Positions 55,872 to 64,000 of a stretch of DNA of 64,000 nucleotides are shown in pieces. Source of the DNA: Mucilaginibacter aurantiaciroseus (GTDB lineage Bacteria; Bacteroidota; Bacteroidia; Sphingobacteriales; Sphingobacteriaceae); the NCBI RefSeq assembly GCF_024055595.1, contig NZ_JAMXOF010000002.1:558001-622000 (forward strand). Reading direction: 5' to 3'. A program made the translations under genes and the position numbers. The number at the start of each line of letters is the position of its first letter. The stretch's first letter is position 1. The notes under the pieces are model-generated. The model was not told the DNA's origin. It saw only the letters and a list, made by a program, of their open reading frames with translations, and did not search any database.

Positions 55872-57268
55872 ACCCGTTTAAGAAAATTAGTGCCCAATAA
55901 AATTTTTTGTATGACAACCATCGTTACATAGCTCCAAAAAACGGAGTTAATTAAAAACTCAAAACTTAAACCACGCCAAAAGATTTGGAAAAGCCCGCTA
56001 AATATTAATGCCGAGCCCAGGATATAGCCACCAAAAAGCTGTTCGGCTTTTTTAGAGATAAGCTGAGCTATAGCACCATAAGCAAATAGCGTAATAAATA
56101 TGCCAATAAGGCCGCCGGACAAGTAAGCATCTACCACAAACGCGGGCTTGGCAGATACATTTGACAGCCTGTTAGCTACACCGGCATCGTACACGCGCTG
56201 CATTACCAGGTCTTCTGTAACGGGTTTGTCGGGCCAAAATACGCGTGGTACAATTACAATTAACGATTGCTCCAGTAACTTAACCCCGTAGTAATCTACA
56301 TTTTGCGGGGTAGATTGCGCGAAGGTGATAAACATATCTATTTCGCTTAAACGGTAAACAAAAAACGACCAGTTAGAGTCATCATTATCGTTATTCAACG
56401 TGGCATCCAGTGCTAACTGGGATGACTCTTCTGCATCAGAATCTCCCGACCATGCATTTTGGCGAAAATTGGTTACGTAGGTAGGTAACAGTATAAAAGC
56501 AGCTAATAACAAGGGGATAAACGTTACCGTAATTATTTTTTTGTAGTTGGGGTATAAAAATACACCCAGTACCATTATGCTGATAATAACCGGTTCTTTA
56601 AACCCCGAATGAAACGCCTCGTAAAGGTTAAACAGATACAGCAATGTACAAATAATAGTGTTTAACGATTTGTTTAGCGGTATGGCAAAAGCCAAAGCCA
56701 GCGTACCCGCGATAAAACTAAGTGAGCTAAGTTGGAAGTAGAACTGGGTTAGCCCCGGTATACTAAGGAATGCTATAGATACCGGGAAGCTGATAAAAGC
56801 TACCCTTAACAGTAAATTAGCAAGTACTTCTTTCTCTATGTAGTATTTTTTTTCCTGGGGATACTTCATGAAAACTAAGATCCCGGTAACAAATGATGCG
56901 TGTGCAAGGCTGTAATAGCGCTGGCATTGCGCTGTAAACATTAACCTTGTTTGGTCGGTTAAAATTAGGCTGGTTGTTTTTTTGAAATCGCTGTAGCCCA
57001 ATACATCAAAAAAGTAAAATATTGATGTGCAACACATAAAACCGGCAAATATTATTTGCATAATAAATAGCGGGCGCATTAGTTGCTCGCTAAAGCTGCG
57101 GTCTGGCGGTAACGGTTTTACCCAACCCGATAAGGTTATGTAAAATATAAGGAATGACCCCAGCCAGGCTATAATGTAAGACAAGACGGCATCGGCCCTA
57201 AATATCGATGCTAAAAGCCAGGGTAAATAAAGTACCAGGTACCTTTCCAGCTTTTGTTTGTTAGCCAT
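55868..57268 (-). CDS. Wzy-like O-antigen/EPS polymerase family membrane protein
   Basis: 466 residues with eleven or so helices. A large extracytoplasmic loop between residues ~270 and 360 holds NFRQNAWSGDSDAEESS and conserved FWPDKP; such loops are catalytic in Wzy polymerases. It would join oligosaccharide repeat units at the periplasmic face. Co-occurrence with an exosortase-like protein favours the 'exosortase-associated Wzy-like' group. The stop-start overlap with the FkbM gene is one base (TAATG). Confidence 0.78.
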   Translation of the reverse strand: MANKQKLERYLVLYLPWLLASIFRADAVLSYIIAWLGSFLIFYITLSGWVKPLPPDRSFSEQLMRPLFIMQIIFAGFMCCTSIFYFFDVLGYSDFKKTTSLILTDQTRLMFTAQCQRYYSLAHASFVTGILVFMKYPQEKKYYIEKEVLANLLLRVAFISFPVSIAFLSIPGLTQFYFQLSSLSFIAGTLALAFAIPLNKSLNTIICTLLYLFNLYEAFHSGFKEPVIISIMVLGVFLYPNYKKIITVTFIPLLLAAFILLPTYVTNFRQNAWSGDSDAEESSQLALDATLNNDNDDSNWSFFVYRLSEIDMFITFAQSTPQNVDYYGVKLLEQSLIVIVPRVFWPDKPVTEDLVMQRVYDAGVANRLSNVSAKPAFVVDAYLSGGLIGIFITLFAYGAIAQLISKKAEQLFGGYILGSALIFSGLFQIFWRGLSFEFLINSVFWSYVTMVVIQKILLGTNFLKRV

Positions 57269-58116
57269 TATTTAAGCGGTATGCAAAACAGGTTTCCACT
57301 TTCAATTTTTTTAACATCAGTTATCAATTCGCAGCCAACAGATGTTATTTGGTATAGCGTATAGCCCAATGATAGTAAAAAGGCTGTACAGTCTATTATA
57401 CTTTGGCCAATTGTAGCCCAGTAATTGCTATCGTACTCAAAAATAATGCGGGGCTTATGTTGCTTTAAAGTATTTGTAAGGCCGCGTAAAACCTGGTATT
57501 CATACCCTTCAACATCTATTTTTATTAATGCCAGGTGGTTTAAGGATTGTACCTCCGACAGGTTATCGGCAATTTTTACATACACGGTTTGCTTATCGGT
57601 ATGCACTTGTGAATCATTTAAACTAAAAGTGCCCTGGTTCCAGGCATTTTTGTTGATGCTAAATTCGGCCTCGGTTTCGGTATCCGATAAAGCAAACGGG
57701 AGCAGTGTTACATTAACCGCCTTGTTAAGCGATACGTTTTTTTTGAATTTTTCCTGCAGGTGGTTAAGCGGCTCAAAGGCATAAACCTTACCGCCATTGC
57801 CAACACATTGCGACATGCGGATGCTTTGCAAACCAATATTGCCCCCAATATCTAAAGCGTTCTCGCCTGGTTTTAACGATATCCTGATTAGTTTATTTAT
57901 CTCGTCTTCGTAAGTGCCGGTGCTTAAAATGGTCCATTCTATATAATTATCGGCAGTTGTATATATGGCAATATCCTCGGTATTTAACCATACAATCCCA
58001 TCCTTAATTTGGGTTTTAAGCTGATTTGATGGACTGAAAAAATGAGCCAGCCGTTCTTTACCGGGCAAATTCCAATTACGGATAAAATTCAGCTTGATGC
58101 GGTCAGTTCGTTTCAT
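57268..58116 (-). CDS. FkbM-family methyltransferase
   Basis: 282 residues. Motif I ALDIGGNIGLQSIRMSQ, VYAFEPLNHLQEKF, and the FkbM C-terminal block ALIKIDVEGYEYQVLRGL (given by its core KIDVEGYE). These enzymes O-methylate sugars and other hydroxyls. It overlaps the next GT gene by 14 bases. Confidence 0.9.
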   Translation of the reverse strand: MKRTDRIKLNFIRNWNLPGKERLAHFFSPSNQLKTQIKDGIVWLNTEDIAIYTTADNYIEWTILSTGTYEDEINKLIRISLKPGENALDIGGNIGLQSIRMSQCVGNGGKVYAFEPLNHLQEKFKKNVSLNKAVNVTLLPFALSDTETEAEFSINKNAWNQGTFSLNDSQVHTDKQTVYVKIADNLSEVQSLNHLALIKIDVEGYEYQVLRGLTNTLKQHKPRIIFEYDSNYWATIGQSIIDCTAFLLSLGYTLYQITSVGCELITDVKKIESGNLFCIPLK

Positions 58117-59254
58117 TCAATAGTTTATTTTCAATTGCAATCGCAATTTTGGTAAAGTCCCAGTCTTTTATGATGATACCCGAGTGTTTACCAAGCTCGG
58201 TTAATTCGTTGGCAGATCCGGTTAGTGCTATCAGGTTTTTAAGCAGGCTTTTTTCATCGCCACTTTTAAATATAGCGCCATTATAACCGGGTTTAACCAG
58301 GTCAACAGCACAGCCTACCTTATCGGACACTAATATAGCCTTATTGCAAGCCATAGCTTCGTTAACAGCAAGCCCCCATGTTTCGCCGGGCCCGCCTGAT
58401 GGCAGGCAAAATAAATTGCAGGCCTGGTAAATTACCGGCATATAGGTTTGGTTCTGAAAATCCATAAAATGGACGTTTTGGTTTGGGACAGCTTTTAAAG
58501 GCCCTTCTAAGATACCATTCCCGGTAAATAATAAATGTACGTTGGGTTTATTTAACAATAAAAAGGCTTTGAGCAGCAGCAGGGGCGCTTTTTTATTTTC
58601 AAACTTGCCTGCAAAAAGTATGAGCAGATCGTTTGTACCAATCCCCAGTTTTTGGCGGAGGTGTTGTGCTTCTAAGCTTCTGTCAGCCGCAAACCTAAGG
58701 TTATCGGTAGCATGAGGTGCAAAACTTAGCTGGCTTTCTTTTAAGCCGAATTTTTTAAAGTATGCTTTATTGCTTGTACCCACATAAAAGGCATGGTTTA
58801 CATGTTTGTAAACCCACTTAAGCAATACTGATTTTACAAGAGACCTTATTCCCCCTGTTTCATCTAATAAGGTAGAATCCCCGCGGAAAAGCACAGGTAT
58901 GCGATTCTTAAAATGCCTGATAGCCTTTAGATGGCTTTGATATGCCCAGCCAAAAACTAATAGGGCATCGGGGTTGTAATTTTCGATAAGCGTTATAAGA
59001 CCGGGGTTAACAATGCCTTTATAGTGATGCGATCCGGGCTGTTTGGCTGTGTTGGGTACCCAATGGTACGGATAGCCTTCCAGCAGGGGGACATCCCATA
59101 TTATTTGTTTGCCAAAACCGGGGTCGTGCTTATCGAGGGATTGCTGCCCCCAGGTATAAAAAACTTGTATATTGATGTTTCCACGTTGGCTAAGCAGCTT
59201 AAAAACGGGTGCGTAATATTGAATAGGGTGTGTGGTAATAATAGCTAATCTCAT
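58103..59254 (-). CDS. Family 4 glycosyltransferase
   Basis: 383 residues. N-terminal THPIQYYAPVFKLLSQRG, linker with LFAGKFENKKAPLLLLKAF, and C-terminal PSGGPGETWGLAVNEAMACN (nucleotide-sugar site, E-x7-E). Start and stop overlap the neighbours (ATGA with the next GT). Confidence 0.93.
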   Translation of the reverse strand: MRLAIITTHPIQYYAPVFKLLSQRGNINIQVFYTWGQQSLDKHDPGFGKQIIWDVPLLEGYPYHWVPNTAKQPGSHHYKGIVNPGLITLIENYNPDALLVFGWAYQSHLKAIRHFKNRIPVLFRGDSTLLDETGGIRSLVKSVLLKWVYKHVNHAFYVGTSNKAYFKKFGLKESQLSFAPHATDNLRFAADRSLEAQHLRQKLGIGTNDLLILFAGKFENKKAPLLLLKAFLLLNKPNVHLLFTGNGILEGPLKAVPNQNVHFMDFQNQTYMPVIYQACNLFCLPSGGPGETWGLAVNEAMACNKAILVSDKVGCAVDLVKPGYNGAIFKSGDEKSLLKNLIALTGSANELTELGKHSGIIIKDWDFTKIAIAIENKLLNETN

Positions 59255-60522
59255 TTGCTTACCACCGCGTTAAAAAGCAGGCATTGCTGGCTTGCCATAT
59301 TATTGGCCGAGTACCGTTCTACTGCGTCATTATTATAATCTTGCGCAATGGCAACTCCATTGGCAACTTCATTTATAAAGCCCGCTATCCCGTCAACATT
59401 ATCAAATGTATAAACATGCTTAGCCCCATATTCGCCAAGCGTGGCAATTGCCGGGCTTTTAGGATTAAAGACTGCCAAAAGGGGCCTTTTGCTAAGTAAA
59501 TATGGGTAAATTTTAGATGCTGTATATGCCGGATCGTCAGATCCGGGGATAAATAGCGCATCAGCCTGTTGCAGGGTAAGCAAGGTATGATAATAACTAA
59601 TTCGATCAGTAATTTCGATGATGTTACTTTCCATCCCATGCTGTTTTGCCAGCGGTAATAGGGTTGGTATGCCTTGCCCTGCCGCGGCGTAACTTGTACC
59701 AATAAAGTAGAACCTTATTTTATTCAGTAAACCGGGGTTTGTATCCGCACATTGTTTAAACGCGGTAAACAAAGCGTTTACCGCTTTGTGCATATCGGTA
59801 CCTCCGCGGCCAACATAAACTATATTTTTATGATTGGTGTCAAGCAGTGATGTGAAGTTTTGAGCGTTATTTGCCGCTATGGTAAGATCTGGTTGGTAAG
59901 CGCCAAAAGTAATGGTAGCCTGCGGAATGTTCTGTATTTGCGGGTAGCGCTCTTTAAGTGTAGCTATATAACTTTCTGATACGCTTATTAAGCCATCCAC
60001 CTGTTTCATGGCCAAAGGTTCCAGGTATTTATTTAGCCGGTATGAAAACCAGTATTTTGGTGGTTGCTGTTCTTTAGGCTTATCCCGGTAATAGTCAGAA
60101 TGCCATGGGTCTTGCATATCTATCACATACGGGGTCCCGAAACGCTTTTTCCAATAACTGCCAAGGATACAAACCGGGAATTGCGTGGTGGAAAAATAAA
60201 TAAGATCGAACTTTTGTTGGGCCAGCAACTTGTTTACTGTTTTACGGTAATACCATAAAGAACGTAGTGCCAGGCTCCCCAAACCAAATTTAGCCGTAAA
60301 GTTTTTACTTAATGCGCTAACACGATGGACCTTAATAGTGCCGGGCACACTTTGCAGCAGTAATTGATCCGTCGCCATATCGGTGTATTGTTCATCAACA
60401 CAAACCACCTCTGCATCCCAGCCAAAATTTGCATAATAAGGCAGACTCATCCTAACCCTCTGCATATCCGCAGCGTTTACCGGCGGGAAGTATGGCGATA
60501 TGATGAGCACTTTGCGTTTCAA
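59251..60522 (-). CDS. Family 4 glycosyltransferase
   Basis: 423 residues. Opens ISPYFPPVNAADMQRVR; IYVGRGGTDMHKAVNALF-like linker (seen as NIVYVGRGG), and GSDDPAYTASKIYPYLLSKRP in the C-terminal Rossmann part. The GT4 E-x7-E motif is weak, so acceptor and donor are unknown. Overlaps neighbours by 4 bases on both sides. Confidence 0.88.
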   Translation of the reverse strand: MKRKVLIISPYFPPVNAADMQRVRMSLPYYANFGWDAEVVCVDEQYTDMATDQLLLQSVPGTIKVHRVSALSKNFTAKFGLGSLALRSLWYYRKTVNKLLAQQKFDLIYFSTTQFPVCILGSYWKKRFGTPYVIDMQDPWHSDYYRDKPKEQQPPKYWFSYRLNKYLEPLAMKQVDGLISVSESYIATLKERYPQIQNIPQATITFGAYQPDLTIAANNAQNFTSLLDTNHKNIVYVGRGGTDMHKAVNALFTAFKQCADTNPGLLNKIRFYFIGTSYAAAGQGIPTLLPLAKQHGMESNIIEITDRISYYHTLLTLQQADALFIPGSDDPAYTASKIYPYLLSKRPLLAVFNPKSPAIATLGEYGAKHVYTFDNVDGIAGFINEVANGVAIAQDYNNDAVERYSANNMASQQCLLFNAVVSK

Positions 60523-61736
60523 GATACTTGCAATGTTTTTTGCACGGTTTGTAAGAAGGTTATACTTTCCTGTTCCCAGTTAAACTTTTCCTGCGCTAAT
60601 TTAAACGAGGCTTGCTTTGCATCTGCAAGGGCATTGTTAGTTTCGGAATAATGCCTTAGTGCAGCAGCCAAAGAATGGATAGGATTGTTTTGGTACACCA
60701 GTCCTATTGCAGGATATTGGGTTAGTAACGCCTGTTGTGCGGTGGTATCGCTGGCTATTACAGCAAGCCCGGCCTGCATGTATGTAAATATTTTGTTGGT
60801 TAGGCAAATATCCCTGTTATATGGTGTGTTGTTTTCGGCGGCTATACCTATATCAAACTGCATGGCAAATTCTATAAGCTTATTTGGGTTAACCGGTTGA
60901 TGGAAATAAACAGGGAGCCCGCCCAAATCAAAGCTTTCTTTAAAGGCATCATCAGTCTGGCCTAATAAATGAAGTTCGAACGGGTTGTTTTCTAAAAGTT
61001 TTAAAGCGCTAATGATGTTGCTTAAGCCGCGCCCGTTACCTATGGTTTGAGAAAACCAAAAGAGTTTTATTGGTTCATTTTTGTTTTGATGCAGATGATT
61101 AACCGCACTGCTTTTTGGAAATACATTTAATATAGTGACCGGGTTGGTATTTGGAAACAGCCTGCGGTACTCATCGGCAATAAGCGGACTGCTTGCCGTT
61201 AAATAATCTGTTAACGGCAGGTATTTATCATCAATATATTTGGAGATAACATACTCATATGAAGTGGTATCATCGGTAACCTCGTGTCGGTGAAAATCTT
61301 CGATGTCGAAACCGCATTTTACAAGACGTTTTTTTGCCGCTTTCACGGCTACAGGCAGTGCCGCTTGTATATGGGCGATATACAGATCAGCCTTTATAGC
61401 AATTGCTTTTTTCAGTAATTCCGGGTAAGTTCTGCCAAGGGCGATTTCTGCAATGCCAAATTTGAGTGTGATGTGTTTAGCAATAAACCGGGCTGCCTTT
61501 ACCCTTAACCGGGTAAAAAAATAGGTTGATCGTGCTTCAAACGGCGAGCCGCCTGCCAATATCGGAGTCCAGTTAATTTCTTTGAACAGTTGTTTGTCTG
61601 TTTCCCAGGCCCATTGTGTCCAAAAAGTATAGATCACGTAAACCTCATACCCCGCATTTTGTAAAGCGTTAGCTTCTTTTACTAACCGGGGGTTGGTAGA
61701 GGGCTGGCCTACTGAAATAAGAACAACTTTTTTCAA
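60519..61736 (-). CDS. GT-B glycosyltransferase
   Basis: 405 residues. Begins VLISVGQPSTNPRLVKEANAL. KLFWFSQTIGNGRGLSNIISAL opens the C-terminal Rossmann half; TNKIFTYMQAGLAVIAS is the nucleotide-sugar region. It is separated from the methyltransferase gene by a single base. Confidence 0.87.
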   Translation of the reverse strand: MKKVVLISVGQPSTNPRLVKEANALQNAGYEVYVIYTFWTQWAWETDKQLFKEINWTPILAGGSPFEARSTYFFTRLRVKAARFIAKHITLKFGIAEIALGRTYPELLKKAIAIKADLYIAHIQAALPVAVKAAKKRLVKCGFDIEDFHRHEVTDDTTSYEYVISKYIDDKYLPLTDYLTASSPLIADEYRRLFPNTNPVTILNVFPKSSAVNHLHQNKNEPIKLFWFSQTIGNGRGLSNIISALKLLENNPFELHLLGQTDDAFKESFDLGGLPVYFHQPVNPNKLIEFAMQFDIGIAAENNTPYNRDICLTNKIFTYMQAGLAVIASDTTAQQALLTQYPAIGLVYQNNPIHSLAAALRHYSETNNALADAKQASFKLAQEKFNWEQESITFLQTVQKTLQVS

Positions 61737-61737
61737 G

Positions 61738-62457
61738 CTATTTTACGCAATCTACGTATAGGGAATGGTTGCTGTGGTTAAACTGGTCTTCAACTAGCTG
61801 TTCGTCTAATGACTGCCTGTACTGTTGCCTGGTAATATTTTTGAACCCGTGCTTTGTTAAAAGGAACTGCAGTGCTTCCCAGTCGTAAGCATATTTATGT
61901 TCACCATCCTGCCTGAAAATGTGGTTCAGGATAGCAATTTTTGTATCAAAACCATTTGGAAGGTTATTGATGTTGTAACCAAGGGCTTTCCATGATTCTT
62001 CATCGTTATGATAATAGGCGTTAATAAATTTCTCCACATCGGGTACCGCTATTCTTAAAACTGCTCTGGGTTTCATTACTCTTTTACATTCCTCTAAAAA
62101 AAAGGGTGCTTCAAATGATTTATCTATGTGCTCAAAAAAGTGTTCTACCCTTATCCTTTCAACAGAATCATCTTTAAATGGCAGGTGCTTACGGGTATCA
62201 TAAGTAAAAGAAACATTTTCCAGGGCCATTAGGTCTACATTTACCCATCCATCGTGCCCAAAAGGGCCACAGCCAACATTTAAGCTGATGTTGGAGGCAT
62301 TGATGATTTTTTTTACTGCCGCTTTTTTAAAGGGATTAAGGCGATAATTTAACCTGTTCCTGAAAGCGCGAAATTCGCCCCTTAGTATTGAAAATATCTC
62401 CGGAGATACGGGGGCATTTTTAACGATAAGAGATCCGATCTTTTGTTTAAAAGTCAT
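61738..62457 (-). CDS. SAM-dependent methyltransferase (COG4627-like)
   Basis: 239 residues. SAM motif LNVGCGPFGHDGWVNVDL and RIRVEHFFEHI are diagnostic of the predicted methyltransferases found in surface-polysaccharide loci. Five bases separate it from the upstream GT4 gene. Acceptor unknown. Confidence 0.88.
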   Translation of the reverse strand: MTFKQKIGSLIVKNAPVSPEIFSILRGEFRAFRNRLNYRLNPFKKAAVKKIINASNISLNVGCGPFGHDGWVNVDLMALENVSFTYDTRKHLPFKDDSVERIRVEHFFEHIDKSFEAPFFLEECKRVMKPRAVLRIAVPDVEKFINAYYHNDEESWKALGYNINNLPNGFDTKIAILNHIFRQDGEHKYAYDWEALQFLLTKHGFKNITRQQYRQSLDEQLVEDQFNHSNHSLYVDCVK

Positions 62458-62462
62458 ATAAA

Positions 62463-63485
62463 TTACGTTGTTTTTAGTGATAGGTATTGGCTTGCTATGA
62501 TACTAACGTCAAACCGTTGTATCGCAGCCCGCCTGCAGGCAGATCGGTCAATAAGCTGTATGCCATCTATTTTTTTGATCATTTCATCAGCATTGTTAAC
62601 CCTAAAGCCGTTTACCCCGTCCTCAACGACCTCCGGCACCGATCCCCGGTTAAATGCGATCACAGGCGTGCCGCATGCCATGGCCTCGATCATCACAATG
62701 CCAAATGGTTCATCCCACTCAATCGGGAACAATAAGGCTTTTGCCTGCCCTAAATAATGGTTTTTTTCTTTGTCATTTAATGCCCCCAAGTAAACTACGC
62801 GGTCGTTATCAATATGCGGCTCGATCTCGGTTTTAAAATACTGATAGTTATCTTCGGTATGTGAAATGTTACCGGCTATCAGTAGTTTATTACCGGTTGC
62901 ATTTGCCGCTTTAATAGCGGTATGCACGCCCTTGATTTTATCAAGCCGGCCCAAAAACATTAACGGGGCATCTATGGCTACGTTTTTGTTTAGCTGGTAT
63001 TGGTTAAAATCTATCGCATTATAAACGGTATGCCATTGGCCTGCCACATTACCTGTTGCCACGCAGTAGTTACTGCAGCCTGTAAAAACCAGGTTTTTAT
63101 TGGGTAAAGCATTTATGATGCGTATACCACGCCTGCTAACCGGCCGGCCATAGGTCATTAGTTTCTTTACGGGTTTGTTAAGTATAGGCAGGTAATATAT
63201 AAGCCGCCCAAAGTTGTGTACGAGGTCAAAACCTTTGTGGTTTTGGATAAGGTATTTCCAAACAAACAAAACCTCTTTGTATTGCTGCGTTTTTGACCTG
63301 TTAAGGTCATTTATACCGAACGTTACAACTTTGCCGCTGCAATTTGAATCGGGCCCGGCAAGCAGGGTTACTTCGTGGCCTAATTTATTGTATTCCTCGG
63401 CGAAAAGATATACCAGGCGTTCGTGGCCCCCATATAATTTGGGAGGCACCGGGATACCGGGATCCATGATGAGCAGGATCTTCAT
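62463..63485 (-). CDS. Family 4 glycosyltransferase
   Basis: 340 residues. N-terminal PPKLYGGHERLVYLFAEEY, LFLGRLDKIKGVHTAIKAA (seen as MFLGRLDKIKGVHTAIKA), and the donor-site FPIEWDEPFGIVMIEAMACG (E-x7-E). The clearest GT4 of the locus. It overlaps the right-hand gene by 4 bases. Confidence 0.94.
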   Translation of the reverse strand: MKILLIMDPGIPVPPKLYGGHERLVYLFAEEYNKLGHEVTLLAGPDSNCSGKVVTFGINDLNRSKTQQYKEVLFVWKYLIQNHKGFDLVHNFGRLIYYLPILNKPVKKLMTYGRPVSRRGIRIINALPNKNLVFTGCSNYCVATGNVAGQWHTVYNAIDFNQYQLNKNVAIDAPLMFLGRLDKIKGVHTAIKAANATGNKLLIAGNISHTEDNYQYFKTEIEPHIDNDRVVYLGALNDKEKNHYLGQAKALLFPIEWDEPFGIVMIEAMACGTPVIAFNRGSVPEVVEDGVNGFRVNNADEMIKKIDGIQLIDRSACRRAAIQRFDVSIIASQYLSLKTT

Positions 63486-64000
63486 GAATAAACGCTATTA
63501 ATGATATCCAGCATTTTTTGCGCGCTTTTTTTTAATGTGATATTTTCTAAAATATATTCGCGGGGTTTAAAACCATTGGTGGTTAGCGTGTGCCAAAATT
63601 GATCGATGGATGCTTCAAAACCTTCCATGTTTTTAAATTGCATACCACATCTCGTATCAAAAAATGGAATGGATGATGCCGGCACCGGTTCTGTTTCGCC
63701 CCACGCGAAGCGATTGGGGTCTAACCATTGGCCCTTGTTCCAGGCAAATACGGGTACATTGGTAGCCATTGCTTCGCAGCAGGCAAAGCCCTGGCTTTCG
63801 TGCTCGCAAAGGAATATCATGGCTTTGCTTTGTTGCAATAGGTCAAAGTATTTCGCCTCTTTATAATCGCCGTAGGTTATTTCTGCATATGATAACCCAA
63901 GTTTATTTAGTTTTTCTAAAATAGGTGCCTTTAATTGTTTGCGGGTTTCATCTTTATCCCACATGATTTTATCGTACACCAGTATATCATATTTTTTTGT
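63482..64000 (-). CDS. GT-B glycosyltransferase, 5' part outside window
   Basis: The 172 codons seen are the C-terminal domain: KYDILVYDKIMWDKDE at the edge, then AMIFLCEHESQGFACCEAMATNVPVFAW (donor-binding E-x7-E type, here EHESQGFACCEAM) and a final helix. The frame is open to the window end, so a GTG seen at 63979 is not the start. It is the first visible gene of the EPS operon. Confidence 0.87.
   Translation of the reverse strand, partial: TKKYDILVYDKIMWDKDETRKQLKAPILEKLNKLGLSYAEITYGDYKEAKYFDLLQQSKAMIFLCEHESQGFACCEAMATNVPVFAWNKGQWLDPNRFAWGETEPVPASSIPFFDTRCGMQFKNMEGFEASIDQFWHTLTTNGFKPREYILENITLKKSAQKMLDIINSVYS

Overview
The window reads as chromosome of a pigmented, aerobic Bacteroidota, most likely a Sphingobacteriaceae member close to Mucilaginibacter or Pedobacter. 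This rests on the protein families seen (TamL-type lipoprotein, a two-domain lycopene cyclase, atpD-atpC apart from the other ATP synthase genes, short LeuA, exosortase-type EPS locus), on promoters of the Bacteroidota form TTTG-N19-TAnnTTTG, and on the lack of clear Shine-Dalgarno sequences. No database search was possible, so the genus is inference. I see no rRNA, CRISPR array, transposase, integrase or prophage.

Layout. 1-6.9 kb (-): tamB and tamL for outer-membrane biogenesis (tamL runs off the left edge). 7.2-10.7 kb (+): dnaE, followed by a decayed micro-gene, then trxA. 11.5-16.0 kb (-): a secreted GSGD-repeat beta-helix protein and two secreted peptidases (M1 and S15/CocE). 16.2-18.1 kb (+): lpdA and a CrtZ-like hydroxylase. 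18.2-21.1 kb: a membrane/SRPBCC protein, murB and an ECF sigma factor. 21.3-25.3 kb: carotenoid genes, with crtI (+) divergent from crtB, an unknown gene, a lycopene cyclase and a b5-like haem protein (-). 25.4-38.4 kb (-): one long branched-chain amino acid locus, ilvD-ilvB-ilvN-ilvC-leuC-leuD-MT-leuB-MT-leuA-ilvA, with two methyltransferase genes embedded. 38.8-45.2 kb: a secreted ankyrin protein (+), atpDC (-), a FadL porin with an SGNH lipoprotein (+), and a quinone oxidoreductase (-). 45.3-48.0 kb (-): a GntR/ABC-transporter operon whose promoter and operator can be read directly. 48.2-50.6 kb (+): peroxiredoxin, tRNA-Arg(ACG), adk, obg. 50.6-64 kb (-): a tightly overlapped exopolysaccharide operon of fourteen genes with six glycosyltransferases plus a partial seventh, three methyltransferases, a Wzy-like polymerase, an acetyltransferase, a polytopic transferase and an exosortase-like membrane protein. 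It continues past the right edge.

Function. The ilv/leu locus covers the full route from pyruvate/threonine to Ile, Val and the leucine precursor, except the transaminase. The crt genes cover GGPP to zeaxanthin-type carotenoid, except GGPP synthase. The EPS locus looks able to build, decorate and polymerise a surface glycan, and the exosortase suggests coupling to protein sorting or anchoring.

The most distinctive non-coding signal is an abundance of large imperfect palindromes in several sequence families. One family fills the atpD-atpC gap exactly, and another copy contains the ilvN start codon and the first ~20 codons. The best candidates for under-described biology are (1) that palindrome family inside operons and in coding sequence, (2) the exosortase EPS cluster, and (3) the YtrA-type GntR-ABC-beta-helix operon with an operator overlapping its transcription start.
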